DNA from: JAEUNJ01 sp052035955
GTDB taxonomy: Bacteria > Pseudomonadota > Gammaproteobacteria > Burkholderiales > Rhodocyclaceae
Reading direction: 5' to 3'
Assembly (NCBI GenBank): GCA_052035955.1
Contig: JBPOHD010000040.1
Location: forward strand, 1 to 26,310
Length of the DNA: 26,310 nt
Part shown: piece by piece, positions 15,139 to 21,939 of the stretch
Numbering within the stretch: the first letter of the stretch is position 1
Layout: every line of letters starts with the position of its first letter
The notes under the pieces: generated by a model
What the model was told of the DNA's origin: nothing
The model's input: the letters and a program-made list of their open reading frames with translations, nothing else
Databases searched by the model: none
Made by a program: the position numbers and the translations under genes

Positions 15139-16021
15139 GATCCGCGGCCGCTTCAGCGAGAACGAGCCGATGGCCGGGCACCTGTCCTGGCGGGCCGGGG
15201 GCAGGGCGGCGGTGGCCTTCTTTCCGGTCGACCTGGCGGACCTGGCGGCCTGTTTCGAACGCCTGCGCCACGACGAGCCCGTGATGACCGTGGGCCTCGG
15301 CAGCAACCTGCTGGTGCGCGACGGCGGCTATCCGGGCACCGTCGTCTTCACCCATGGGGCCCTCGGCGTCCTCCGTCAGGAGGCCGACGGCAGCCTCTAC
15401 TGCGAGGCCGGCGTGGCCAGCCCCAAGCTGGCCCGCTTCGCCGCCAACCACGGCCTGGCGGAAGCCGAGTTCCTGGCCGGCATCCCGGGTACCGTGGGGG
15501 GCGCCCTGGCCATGAACGCCGGCTGTTACGGCGGCGAGATCTGGCGGTACGTCGAGCGCGTGCTGATGCTGGACCGCCGGGGGCGGCTGACCGAGCGCAG
15601 CTCCGCCGATTTCGAGATCGGCTACCGCCACGTGGGGCTGCGGGAGGCCACCGACGAGATCTTCGTCGCCGCCTGGCTGCGCTTCCCGCCGGGCGACGGC
15701 CTGGCTGCCCGGGCGCGCATCCGCGAGCTGCTGGAAAAGCGCATCGCGACCCAGCCGCTGCAACTTCCGAACGCCGGTTCCGTGTTCCGCAATCCCCCGG
15801 GGGACCATGCGGCGCGGCTCATCGAGGCGGCGGGCCTGAAGGGCCTCGAGGACGGTGGTGCGAGGGTCTCGGAAAAGCATTCGAATTTCATCGTTAATCC
15901 CGAGGGCCGGGCGCGGGCTTCTGAGATAGAAAGGCTCATTGGGCGGGTCCAGGCCCGGGTGAGGGAATCGTTCGGCATCGACCTGGTCCGGGAGGTGCGG
16001 ATTGTCGGGGAAGCGGCGTGA
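15131..16021 (+). CDS. murB: UDP-N-acetylenolpyruvoylglucosamine reductase MurB, 296 aa
   Basis: MurB is a flavoprotein that reduces UDP-GlcNAc-enolpyruvate to UDP-MurNAc with NADPH. It belongs to the shorter type II form. FAD-binding blocks are visible: GLGSNLLVRDGG, GIPGTVGGALAMNAGCYGGE, and the catalytic serine loop NAGSVFRNPPGDHAARLIE, followed by KHSNFIVNPEGRA. The start ATG at 15131 overlaps murC by 8 bases, and the stop overlaps the ddlB GTG (GTGA). The last part (about 15870-15960) has codons such as TCT, ATA, AGG and ATT that are rare elsewhere in the gene, a milder version of the shift seen in rsmH. Confidence 0.96.
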   Translation: MAEIRGRFSENEPMAGHLSWRAGGRAAVAFFPVDLADLAACFERLRHDEPVMTVGLGSNLLVRDGGYPGTVVFTHGALGVLRQEADGSLYCEAGVASPKLARFAANHGLAEAEFLAGIPGTVGGALAMNAGCYGGEIWRYVERVLMLDRRGRLTERSSADFEIGYRHVGLREATDEIFVAAWLRFPPGDGLAARARIRELLEKRIATQPLQLPNAGSVFRNPPGDHAARLIEAAGLKGLEDGGARVSEKHSNFIVNPEGRARASEIERLIGRVQARVRESFGIDLVREVRIVGEAA

Positions 16022-16935
16022 CTGAAAGCAAATTCGGCAAGGTGGCGGTGTTGCTGGGCGGCACCTCGGCCGAGCGCGATATCTCCCTGTTGTCCGGCCG
16101 GGCCGTGCTCGAGGCCTTGCGCGCCGCCGGCGTCGATGCGCATCCCGTCGATCCCGCCGAGCGCAGTCTGTGGGGCCTGGCGGACGAAGGCTTCCAGCGC
16201 GCATTCATCGCCCTGCACGGCCGCTTCGGCGAGGACGGCACCGTCCAGGGCGTCCTCGAATCCCTCGGCATCCCCTACACCGGCAGCGGCGTCATGGCCT
16301 CGGCCCTGGCCATGGACAAGTGGCGGACGAAACTGGTCTGGCTTGCCGCCGGCGTGCCGACGCCGCGCTTCCGCATGCTCGATGCGCAGACCGATTTCTC
16401 CGCGGTGGCGGCCGACCTGGGCCTGCCCCTGATCGTCAAGCCGGCCCGCGAAGGCTCCTCCATCGGCGTCACCAAGGTCACCGCCGCCGCCGACCTGTCG
16501 GCGGCCTGGGCCGAGGCCGCGCGGCTCGATCCCCTGGTCCTGGCCGAGGAGTTCGTCGTCGGGCGGGAACTGACCGCGGCGGTGCTCGGCGAGCAGGTCC
16601 TGCCCCTGGTGCGCATCGAGCCGCCGGCCGAGGGCTACGACTACGAGAACAAGTACTTTACCGACGCCGTCCGCTACCACTGCCCGGCCGGGCTCGACGG
16701 CGCACTGGAGGCCGACATCGGCCGCCATGCCCTGCACGCCTTCCGCATCCTCGGCTGCCGCGGCTGGGGCCGGGCCGACCTGATCCTGCGGCCGGACGGC
16801 AGCTTCTCCTTCCTGGAGATGAACACCTCGCCGGGCATGACCGGGCATTCCCTCGTGCCCATGGCCGCCCGCGCGGCCGGCATCGATTTCGGGCAACTGG
16901 TGCTGCGCATCCTGGAGATGGCCGACCGTGGCTAG
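16018..16935 (+). CDS. ddlB: D-alanine--D-alanine ligase (DdlB type), 305 aa
   Basis: Ddl makes the D-Ala-D-Ala dipeptide used by MurF. The ATP-grasp fold is recognised by LLGGTSAERDISLLSG at the N-terminus, ALHGRFGEDGTVQG, LPLIVKPAREGSSIGV for ATP binding, YDYENKYF in the omega loop, and LEMNTSPGMTGHSL for the metal site. The omega-loop tyrosine fits a normal D-Ala-D-Ala enzyme, while D-lactate ligases usually have Phe, so no vancomycin-resistance role is indicated. The GTG at 16018 overlaps the murB stop (GTGA). The length is that of E. coli DdlB, the dcw-located paralogue. The 3' end overlaps ftsQ by 8 bases. Confidence 0.97.
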   Translation: MTESKFGKVAVLLGGTSAERDISLLSGRAVLEALRAAGVDAHPVDPAERSLWGLADEGFQRAFIALHGRFGEDGTVQGVLESLGIPYTGSGVMASALAMDKWRTKLVWLAAGVPTPRFRMLDAQTDFSAVAADLGLPLIVKPAREGSSIGVTKVTAAADLSAAWAEAARLDPLVLAEEFVVGRELTAAVLGEQVLPLVRIEPPAEGYDYENKYFTDAVRYHCPAGLDGALEADIGRHALHAFRILGCRGWGRADLILRPDGSFSFLEMNTSPGMTGHSLVPMAARAAGIDFGQLVLRILEMADRG

Positions 16936-17713
16936 GAAGGCATCCCCGGGCAGGGCGGCACCGGCGGCCGACGGCTTCTGGGACCGGCCGCCGCTCATCA
17001 ACCTGGTCGCCGACGTGCTGATCTTCTTCGCCGTCGCCGGGCTCGCCTGGGCGGCCGTCACCGTGATCCAGCGCCTGCCGGTGTTTCCCCTCCGTCAACT
17101 GGTGGTGACGAACGATGTCCGCCAGGTCACCCAGGCCCAGCTCGACGATGCGGCGCGGGCCGCCCTGGCCGGGAACTTCTTCACCGTCGACCTGGACGCG
17201 GCCCGCGACGTGTTCGAGAAGCTGCCCTGGGTGCGCCGGGCCGAGGTCCGGCGCCGCTGGCCAGACACCGTCGAGCTGGCGGTGGAGGAACACCGGGCCG
17301 TGGCCCGCTGGCGGGGCACGGACGGCGAGAGCCGGCTGGTGAACGAGTTCGGGGAGGTCTTCCAGGCCGCCGCCCCGGCGAACCTGCCCGTGTTCTCGGG
17401 CCCCGAGGGCAGCGCGCCGCGCGTCCTGGCCCGCCATCGCGAATTCAGCCAGGTGCTGGCCACGGTCGGCCGGCAGCCGCGGGCCGTGATCCTCTCCGCC
17501 CGCGAGGCGTGGCAGATCAGGCTCGACGACGGCGTGCTCGTGGACCTCGGGCGGGACCAGGCCAAGCACCCGCTGCAGGACAGGCTGGCGCGCTTCACGA
17601 CCCACTACCAGGCGGCCCGGGCCAAGGCCGGCGTGCACGCCCTGCTGGTGGACATGCGTTACCCGAACGGATTCGCGCTGCGCCCGGGGCGCGCGGCGGC
17701 GGAAAAAGGATAG
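16928..17713 (+). CDS. ftsQ: Cell division protein FtsQ, 261 aa
   Basis: FtsQ is a bitopic divisome scaffold that recruits FtsB and FtsL. It has a charged cytoplasmic N-terminus, one membrane helix at about residues 25-46 (LVADVLIFFAVAGLAWAAVTV), and a periplasmic POTRA domain from about residue 52 containing PLRQLVV and then FFTVDLDAARDVFEKLPWVRRAEVRRRWPDTV read in sequence, followed by the FtsQ beta domain. The start is GTG at 16928, overlapping ddlB by 8 bases. The length is normal. ftsA begins 2 bases after its stop. The family is clear from the POTRA block and the position. Confidence 0.95.
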   Translation: MARKASPGRAAPAADGFWDRPPLINLVADVLIFFAVAGLAWAAVTVIQRLPVFPLRQLVVTNDVRQVTQAQLDDAARAALAGNFFTVDLDAARDVFEKLPWVRRAEVRRRWPDTVELAVEEHRAVARWRGTDGESRLVNEFGEVFQAAAPANLPVFSGPEGSAPRVLARHREFSQVLATVGRQPRAVILSAREAWQIRLDDGVLVDLGRDQAKHPLQDRLARFTTHYQAARAKAGVHALLVDMRYPNGFALRPGRAAAEKG

Positions 17714-17715
17714 GA

Positions 17716-18945
17716 ATGAGCAAGGAAAACCGGGACCTGATCGTCGGCCTCGACATCGGCACCTCGAAGATCGTCGCCATCGTCGCCGAACTGGATGCCG
17801 AGGGCCAGCCCTCCATCCTCGGCATCGGCACCCAGGAGTCCAAGGGCCTGCGGCGCGGCGTCGTCATCAACATCGAGGAGACGGTCAACGCCATCTCGCG
17901 CGCCGTCCAGGAAGTGGAGCTGATGGCCGGCTGCAAGATCAAGGAGGTCTACACCGGGATCGCCGGCAGCCACATCAAGAGCAAGGATTCGAATGGCATG
18001 GCCGTGGTGCGCGACAAGGAAGTCACGCCCTACGACGTCGAGCGGGCCATCGAGGCGGCCAACGCGACCCCCATCTCGGCCGACGACCAGATCCTGCACA
18101 CCCTGGTCCAGGAATTCATCGTCGACGGGCAGGACGGGGTCAAGGAGCCCTACGGCATGGACGCCAAGCGCCTGGAGGTGCGCGTCCATATCGTCACCGG
18201 CGCCGTCACCGCCGTCCAGAACATCGTCAAGTGCGTGCACCGCTGCGGCCTGGAGGTGGTGGACCTCGTGCTCCAGCCCCTGGCCTCGGGCAACGCCGTG
18301 CTGACGGACGACGAGCGGGACGTGGGCGTCTGCCTGGTGGACATCGGCGGCGGCACCACGGACCTCGCCGTGTTCACCCAGGGCGCCATCCGCCATACCG
18401 CCGTCATTCCCATCGCCGGCGACCAGGTCACCTCCGACATCGGAATCGCCCTGCGCACCTCGACCCAGGATGCCGAGGACATCAAGGTCCGCTACGGCGT
18501 CGCCCTGCAGATGCTGGCCGGGCCGGAGGAGATGATCGAGGTGCCCGGCGTGGGCGACCGTCCGGCCTCCAGCCTCTCGCGGCAGACCCTGGCCGGCTTC
18601 GTCCAGCCCCGCATCGAGGAGATATTCCAGAAGGTCCAGGAGGAGCTGGTGAAGTGCGGCTACGAGCGGCTGCTGCGGGCGGGCGTCGTGCTCACCGGCG
18701 GCGCCGCCGCCATGCCCGGCATGACCCAGCTCGGCGAGGAGATCTTCCACAACACGGTCAAGCTCGGCATGCCGGCCTACGGCGGCAACCTGCGCGACCT
18801 GGTGCGCAATCCGCGCTACTCGACGGCCATGGGCCTCGTCATGGAGGGCGTCGCCCAGCGGCGACGCGGCCTCAAGGTGCGGGATACGCGCAACCCCAAG
18901 CAGATCCTGGCCCGCATGCGGTCCTGGTTCGAGCGGAATTTCTGA
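17716..18945 (+). CDS. ftsA: Cell division protein FtsA, 409 aa
   Basis: FtsA is the actin-like ATPase that tethers FtsZ to the inner membrane. The actin-fold phosphate loop is GLDIGTSKIVAIVAE near the N-terminus, the SHS2 (1C) domain follows, then DIGGGTTDLAVF and the adenosine-binding LTGGAAAMPGM. The C-terminus holds a likely amphipathic membrane-targeting helix, ILARMRSWFERNF. The length is near normal. The ATG at 17716 follows ftsQ by 2 bases, with an AAGGAT (17705-17710) upstream. A 37-base gap separates it from ftsZ. Confidence 0.98.
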   Translation: MSKENRDLIVGLDIGTSKIVAIVAELDAEGQPSILGIGTQESKGLRRGVVINIEETVNAISRAVQEVELMAGCKIKEVYTGIAGSHIKSKDSNGMAVVRDKEVTPYDVERAIEAANATPISADDQILHTLVQEFIVDGQDGVKEPYGMDAKRLEVRVHIVTGAVTAVQNIVKCVHRCGLEVVDLVLQPLASGNAVLTDDERDVGVCLVDIGGGTTDLAVFTQGAIRHTAVIPIAGDQVTSDIGIALRTSTQDAEDIKVRYGVALQMLAGPEEMIEVPGVGDRPASSLSRQTLAGFVQPRIEEIFQKVQEELVKCGYERLLRAGVVLTGGAAAMPGMTQLGEEIFHNTVKLGMPAYGGNLRDLVRNPRYSTAMGLVMEGVAQRRRGLKVRDTRNPKQILARMRSWFERNF

Positions 18946-18982
18946 TTTTCTTTTCAGTCGTGGCACACAGAAGGAGGCGAGA

Positions 18983-20137
18983 ATGTTCGAAATCATAGAC
19001 AAGGACCCCAACCCGACCATGATCAAGGTCATCGGCATCGGCGGCGCCGGCGGCAACGCCGTCGAGCACATGATCCGATCGGGGGTGCAGGGTGTGGAGT
19101 TCATCTGCGTCAATACCGACGCCCAGGCGCTCAAGAAATCCAGCGCCGGAACCAAGCTGCAACTGGGCCCGGGCCTGGGCGCAGGCGGCAAGCCGGACCG
19201 CGGGCGGGACCTCGCCGTGGCCGACCGGGAACAGATCGTCGAGTCGCTGAACGGCGCCCACATGGTGTTCATCACGGCCGGCATGGGCGGCGGCACGGGT
19301 ACCGGTGCCGCGCCGGTGGTGGCCGAAGTGGCCCGCGAAATGGGCATCCTGACCGTCGCCGTGGTCACCAAGCCCTTCGAGTTCGAGGGCAAGCGCATGC
19401 GCCTGGCCGAGGAGGGACTCGGCGAACTGGCCCAGCACGTGGATTCGCTGATCGTCATCCTCAACGAGAAGCTGATGGACGTGCTCGGCGAGGACATCAG
19501 CATGCAGGAGGCCTTCCAGGAGGCCGACAACGTGCTGAAGAACGCCGTCGGCGGCATCGCCGAGATCATCAATGTCCCCGGCCTGGTGAACGTGGACTTC
19601 GAGGACGTGCGCACGGTGATGGCCGAGATGGGCAAGGCCATGATGGGATCGGCCACCGCGGCCGGCGTCGACCGGGCCCGCCTGGCCGCCGAGGATGCCG
19701 TCGCCAGCCCGCTCCTGGAAGGCATCGAGCTCTCCGGTGCCCGCGGCGTGCTGGTCAACATCACCGCCAACTCGTCCCTCGGCATGCGGGAGGTGAAGGA
19801 GGTCATGAACACCATCCGCACCTACGCCTCGCCCGAGGCGACGATCATCTTCGGTACCGTCTTCGAGGAGCAGATGGAGGACCGGCTGCGCGTCACGGTG
19901 GTGGCCACCGGCCTCGGCGGTGCGGTCAAGATCCAGCCCAAGCCCCGTGCCGTGCCCATGGCCACGGAGATCATCGGCCTGCGCACCGGGACCGACAACA
20001 TGATCGTCGAGCCGCAGGAACTGCCCTCGGTCTTCCATGGCCGCGGCAGCACCCGCAACGCCGCCGTCGAAGCCATGCAGTCGAGCGGGATGGACAAGTA
20101 CGACATCCCGGCCTTCCTGCGCAAGCAGGCCGACTGA
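18983..20137 (+). CDS. ftsZ: Cell division GTPase FtsZ, 384 aa
   Basis: FtsZ is the tubulin-like GTPase that forms the division ring. The GTP-binding signature GGGTGTG is at residues 102-108, and the synergy-loop region is at NVDFEDVRTVM. The short variable linker ends in the conserved C-terminal peptide DIPAFLRKQAD (374-384), which binds FtsA and other partners. The ATG at 18983 has the strongest Shine-Dalgarno of the cluster, AAGGAGG (18971-18977) five bases upstream, in keeping with FtsZ being needed in larger amounts than its neighbours. Just downstream, 32 bases of its 3' end recur exactly at 20234-20265. Confidence 0.98.
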   Translation: MFEIIDKDPNPTMIKVIGIGGAGGNAVEHMIRSGVQGVEFICVNTDAQALKKSSAGTKLQLGPGLGAGGKPDRGRDLAVADREQIVESLNGAHMVFITAGMGGGTGTGAAPVVAEVAREMGILTVAVVTKPFEFEGKRMRLAEEGLGELAQHVDSLIVILNEKLMDVLGEDISMQEAFQEADNVLKNAVGGIAEIINVPGLVNVDFEDVRTVMAEMGKAMMGSATAAGVDRARLAAEDAVASPLLEGIELSGARGVLVNITANSSLGMREVKEVMNTIRTYASPEATIIFGTVFEEQMEDRLRVTVVATGLGGAVKIQPKPRAVPMATEIIGLRTGTDNMIVEPQELPSVFHGRGSTRNAAVEAMQSSGMDKYDIPAFLRKQAD

Positions 20138-20142
20138 AGGTC
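20101..20142 (+). repeat. Direct repeat copy 1: end of ftsZ and its stop
   Basis: This covers the last codons of ftsZ, its TGA and five bases beyond. It starts CGACATCCCG and includes the 32-base block (20111-20142) repeated at 20234-20265. It contains a small hairpin, CCTGC-GCAA-GCAGG, at 20116-20129. CGACATCCCG (20101-20110) is also an exact inverted match to 20145-20154. Confidence 0.9.
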
Positions 20143-20170
20143 GGCGGGATGTCGTGCTTGCGGCGGAGGC

Positions 20171-20189
20171 TGACCCCGGACCGGGGTCA
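20171..20189. repeat. Perfect 19-bp palindrome between the ftsZ-tail repeats
   Basis: TGACCCCGGACCGGGGTCA has two perfect 9-base arms around a central A. It is flanked by further pairings: GGATGTCG (20147-20154) with CGACATCC (20226-20233), and CCGC-GCA-GCGG near 20192-20202. There is no T run, so a standard intrinsic terminator is not evident. A REP-like element, a Rho-assisted end or an RNA switch are possible readings. Confidence 0.8.
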
Positions 20190-20225
20190 AGCCGCGCAGC
20201 GGCGGGCCGGAGCCACGACCGGCCG

Positions 20226-20265
20226 CGACATCCGCCTTCCTGCGCAAGCAGGCCGACTGAAGGTC
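20226..20265 (+). repeat. Direct repeat copy 2: duplicated ftsZ tail
   Basis: This is a second copy of the ftsZ 3' end, with CGACATCC, a 2-base deletion, and then 32 bases identical to 20111-20142. The 32-base block is offset by 123 bases, a multiple of three, so it is still in the ftsZ frame and spells AFLRKQAD plus a stop. The region between has its own stop codons, so it is not part of FtsZ. Confidence 0.9.
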
Positions 20266-20275
20266 CTTTCCTCCG

Positions 20276-20307
20276 GCCCCCGGGTGACTCGCCTCCACCC
20301 GGGGGGC
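20276..20307 (+). terminator. GC-rich hairpin in the ftsZ-lpxC gap
   Basis: GCCCCCGGGTG (20276-20286) pairs with CACCCGGGGGGC (20296-20307) in an 11-bp stem with one bulged G and a 9-base loop. No T run follows. It may weaken read-through from ftsZ or act as a leader structure for lpxC. It ends 11 bases before the likely lpxC -10 box. Confidence 0.4.
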
Positions 20308-20317
20308 GCGAGTGGGG

Positions 20318-20323
20318 TAGAAT
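20318..20323 (+). promoter_or_regulatory. Likely -10 box of the lpxC promoter
   Basis: TAGAAT lies 25 bases before the lpxC ATG and would give a leader of about 20 bases. It is the same hexamer proposed for rnpB. No good -35 box is seen, because that position falls in the GC-rich hairpin. The call is based on the motif and placement alone. Confidence 0.4.
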
Positions 20324-20348
20324 TTCCGCTTTGCAGCAATTCACCGTC

Positions 20349-21263
20349 ATGCTCAGGCAACGCACCCTCAAATCGCTGGTCAAGGCCACGGGCGTCGGAC
20401 TCCATTCCGGCGTCAAGGTCACCCTCGTCCTGCGTCCGGCGCGGGCCGACACCGGAATCGTCTTCCGGCGCGTCGATCTCGATCCGCCGGTGGACCTGAA
20501 GGCAGATCCCTTCGGCGTCGGAGATACCCGCATGGCCTCCTGCCTGGAGAAGGACGGGGCCAAGCTGGGGACCGTGGAACACCTGATGTCGGCCCTGGCC
20601 GGGCTCGGCATCGACAATTTGTACGTGGACGTGGATGCGCCCGAACTGCCGATCCTGGACGGTTCCGCAGCGCCCTTCGTCTTCCTGCTCCAGTCGGCGG
20701 GCATCGAGGAGCAGGAGGTCGCAAAGCGCTTCCTGCGGGTCACCAAGGCGGTCGAGGTGCGGGATGGCGACAAGTGGGCCCGCCTTTCGCCCTACGAAGG
20801 CTTTCGCTTGTCCTTCTCCATCGTCTTCAACCACCCGGCGGTGGACAAGACGGGCACCCGGGCGGAAGTGGATTTCGCCGACAACTCCTATGTCCGCGAA
20901 GTCGCGCGGGCCCGCACCTTCGGTTTCACCCAGGACGTGGAGGCCATGCGCTCCCAGGGCCTGGCGCTGGGCGGCAGCCTGGACAACGCCATCGTGATGG
21001 ACGAGTACCGGGTCCTCAACGCGGACGGGCTGCGCTACGCCGACGAGTTCGTCAAGCACAAGATCCTCGATGCCATCGGCGACCTCTACCTCCTCGGGCA
21101 CCCGCTGCTGGCCGAGTTCTCGGCCCACAAGTCGGGCCATGCCCTGAACAACAAGCTGCTGCGCGCCCTGCTGGCCGATGCGGAAGCCTGGGAGTGGGTC
21201 AGCTTCGAACGCCCGGAGGAAGCCACCGACCGGGTGGCACGCCTCTATCCGGCCCTGGCCTAG
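20349..21263 (+). CDS. lpxC: UDP-3-O-acyl-N-acetylglucosamine deacetylase LpxC, 304 aa
   Basis: LpxC is the zinc deacetylase for the committed step of lipid A synthesis in the cytosol. The N-terminus LKSLVKATGVGLHSG is typical. The zinc ligands and catalytic residues are present: His78 in GTVEHLMSALAG, His237 and Asp241 in HKILDAIGDLYLLG, and His264 in SGHALNNKL. The length matches the 305 residues of E. coli. The ATG at 20349 is chosen by that N-terminus. The open frame continues upstream to 20037 through the ftsZ end but is not conserved there. No clear Shine-Dalgarno is seen. Its own weak promoter and the preceding hairpins suggest partial independence from the dcw transcript. Confidence 0.97.
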   Translation: MLRQRTLKSLVKATGVGLHSGVKVTLVLRPARADTGIVFRRVDLDPPVDLKADPFGVGDTRMASCLEKDGAKLGTVEHLMSALAGLGIDNLYVDVDAPELPILDGSAAPFVFLLQSAGIEEQEVAKRFLRVTKAVEVRDGDKWARLSPYEGFRLSFSIVFNHPAVDKTGTRAEVDFADNSYVREVARARTFGFTQDVEAMRSQGLALGGSLDNAIVMDEYRVLNADGLRYADEFVKHKILDAIGDLYLLGHPLLAEFSAHKSGHALNNKLLRALLADAEAWEWVSFERPEEATDRVARLYPALA

Positions 21264-21278
21264 GGCCGGCGGTCCACG

Positions 21279-21461
21279 ATGTTGCTATTGCGCATCGTCG
21301 GTGTCCTGGCCCTCATCGTCATCGGCGCCGGCATCGTCGCCTTCCTGTTCACGGGCGATCGCCGCTACCTCGGGCTGGCCGGGCGGGTCGCCAAGTGGGG
21401 CCTCGTCTTCGTCGCCGCGGTGTTCGCGCTGATGTTCCTCGAGCGGGTGATCGTGCTTTAG
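21279..21461 (+). CDS. Small two-helix membrane protein, 60 aa
   Basis: This 60-residue protein has two predicted membrane helices, about residues 3-23 (LLRIVGVLALIVIGAGIVAF) and 40-56 (WGLVFVAAVFALMFLER), joined by a short loop containing TGDRRYLGLAGR. It begins 15 bases after the lpxC stop and is probably co-transcribed with it. I do not recognise a named family. Its TAG (21459-21461) overlaps the minus-strand stop of dciA. A clean helix-loop-helix pattern with an Arg-rich loop and its tight place behind lpxC argue that it is real. Confidence 0.7.
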   Translation: MLLLRIVGVLALIVIGAGIVAFLFTGDRRYLGLAGRVAKWGLVFVAAVFALMFLERVIVL

Positions 21462-21901
21462 CGGCTGCGTTCCACCAGGCGCTTCAGGGCGGCGCCGAGG
21501 CGGTCGCCCTCGGGTAATGCGTCGGCCAGGGAGGTGAGTGCCTGCTTCTGTTTTGTCCCAATCGCCGCAGCGTTTCTCGGCCGGGAGGGCCCGGCGGCGG
21601 CAACTCCGGGTTGCACTTTCACGAGAATTTCGGTACTTTTCCACCCTTCGACAACAAATCGGTCCAGAAGTCGCGGTGCTAGTTGCCGCAGCTTGGTGGC
21701 CACCGCGCCGCTGGCGGCGTGGATAACAACCCTCCCTAGCTTGAGATTGGCAATGCGGCTGTTGCGCGCCAACTGGGCCGGCACCGCATCCTCGAAGACT
21801 CGCTGGAGTTTCAACAGTTGCCCCGCATGGGCCGTCAGGCGCGAGAGTGCGCTGTCGTCCTCGAGGCAATCGGCGATGGGACGTGCGAAACGGCGTTTCA
21901 T
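21458..21901 (-). CDS. dciA: DUF721 / DciA-like replicative helicase loader, 147 aa
   Basis: This is the only clear minus-strand gene in the window. It matches the DUF721/DciA family, whose members load the DnaB helicase in bacteria that lack DnaC. The conserved part is at about residues 28-95: LLKLQRVFEDAVPAQLA, SRIANLKLGRVVIHAASGA and ATKLRQLAPRLL, the KH-like fold. The remainder is a less conserved tail. The function here is inferred from the family. The same gene, antisense between lpxC and secA, is seen in related betaproteobacteria. The ATG is at 21899-21901 on the minus strand. Its TAA overlaps the stop of the small membrane protein gene by a few bases. Codon usage is less GC-biased than in the dcw genes. 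Confidence 0.82.
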   Translation of the reverse strand: MKRRFARPIADCLEDDSALSRLTAHAGQLLKLQRVFEDAVPAQLARNSRIANLKLGRVVIHAASGAVATKLRQLAPRLLDRFVVEGWKSTEILVKVQPGVAAAGPSRPRNAAAIGTKQKQALTSLADALPEGDRLGAALKRLVERSR

Positions 21902-21913
21902 CGGAGGGCGGGG

Positions 21914-21925
21914 GCGGGAACCCGC
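21914..21925. promoter_or_regulatory. Small palindrome in the dciA / M23 divergent gap
   Basis: GCGGGAACCCGC has 5-base perfect arms around AA and lies in the 38 bases between the two divergent starts. No -10/-35 pair fits in this gap, so the promoters probably lie inside the neighbouring genes. The palindrome could be an operator or chance GC-rich symmetry. Confidence 0.25.
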
Positions 21926-21939
21926 AAAGGAGAAAGAGC

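Noticed and set aside
17659..19821. 720-codon minus-strand frame opposite ftsA and ftsZ
   Set aside because: It lies entirely opposite conserved genes and shows no recognisable family.
20138..20265. Read-through of the ftsZ stop to make a longer FtsZ with a second C-terminal peptide
   Set aside because: Although copy 2 is in frame, another TGA lies in the same frame at 20171-20173, so two stops would have to be suppressed.
20037..20348. Longer LpxC N-terminus beginning inside ftsZ
   Set aside because: The added residues are unlike LpxC, which normally begins at the LKSLVKATGVGLHSG block. The extension also runs through the ftsZ tail repeats.
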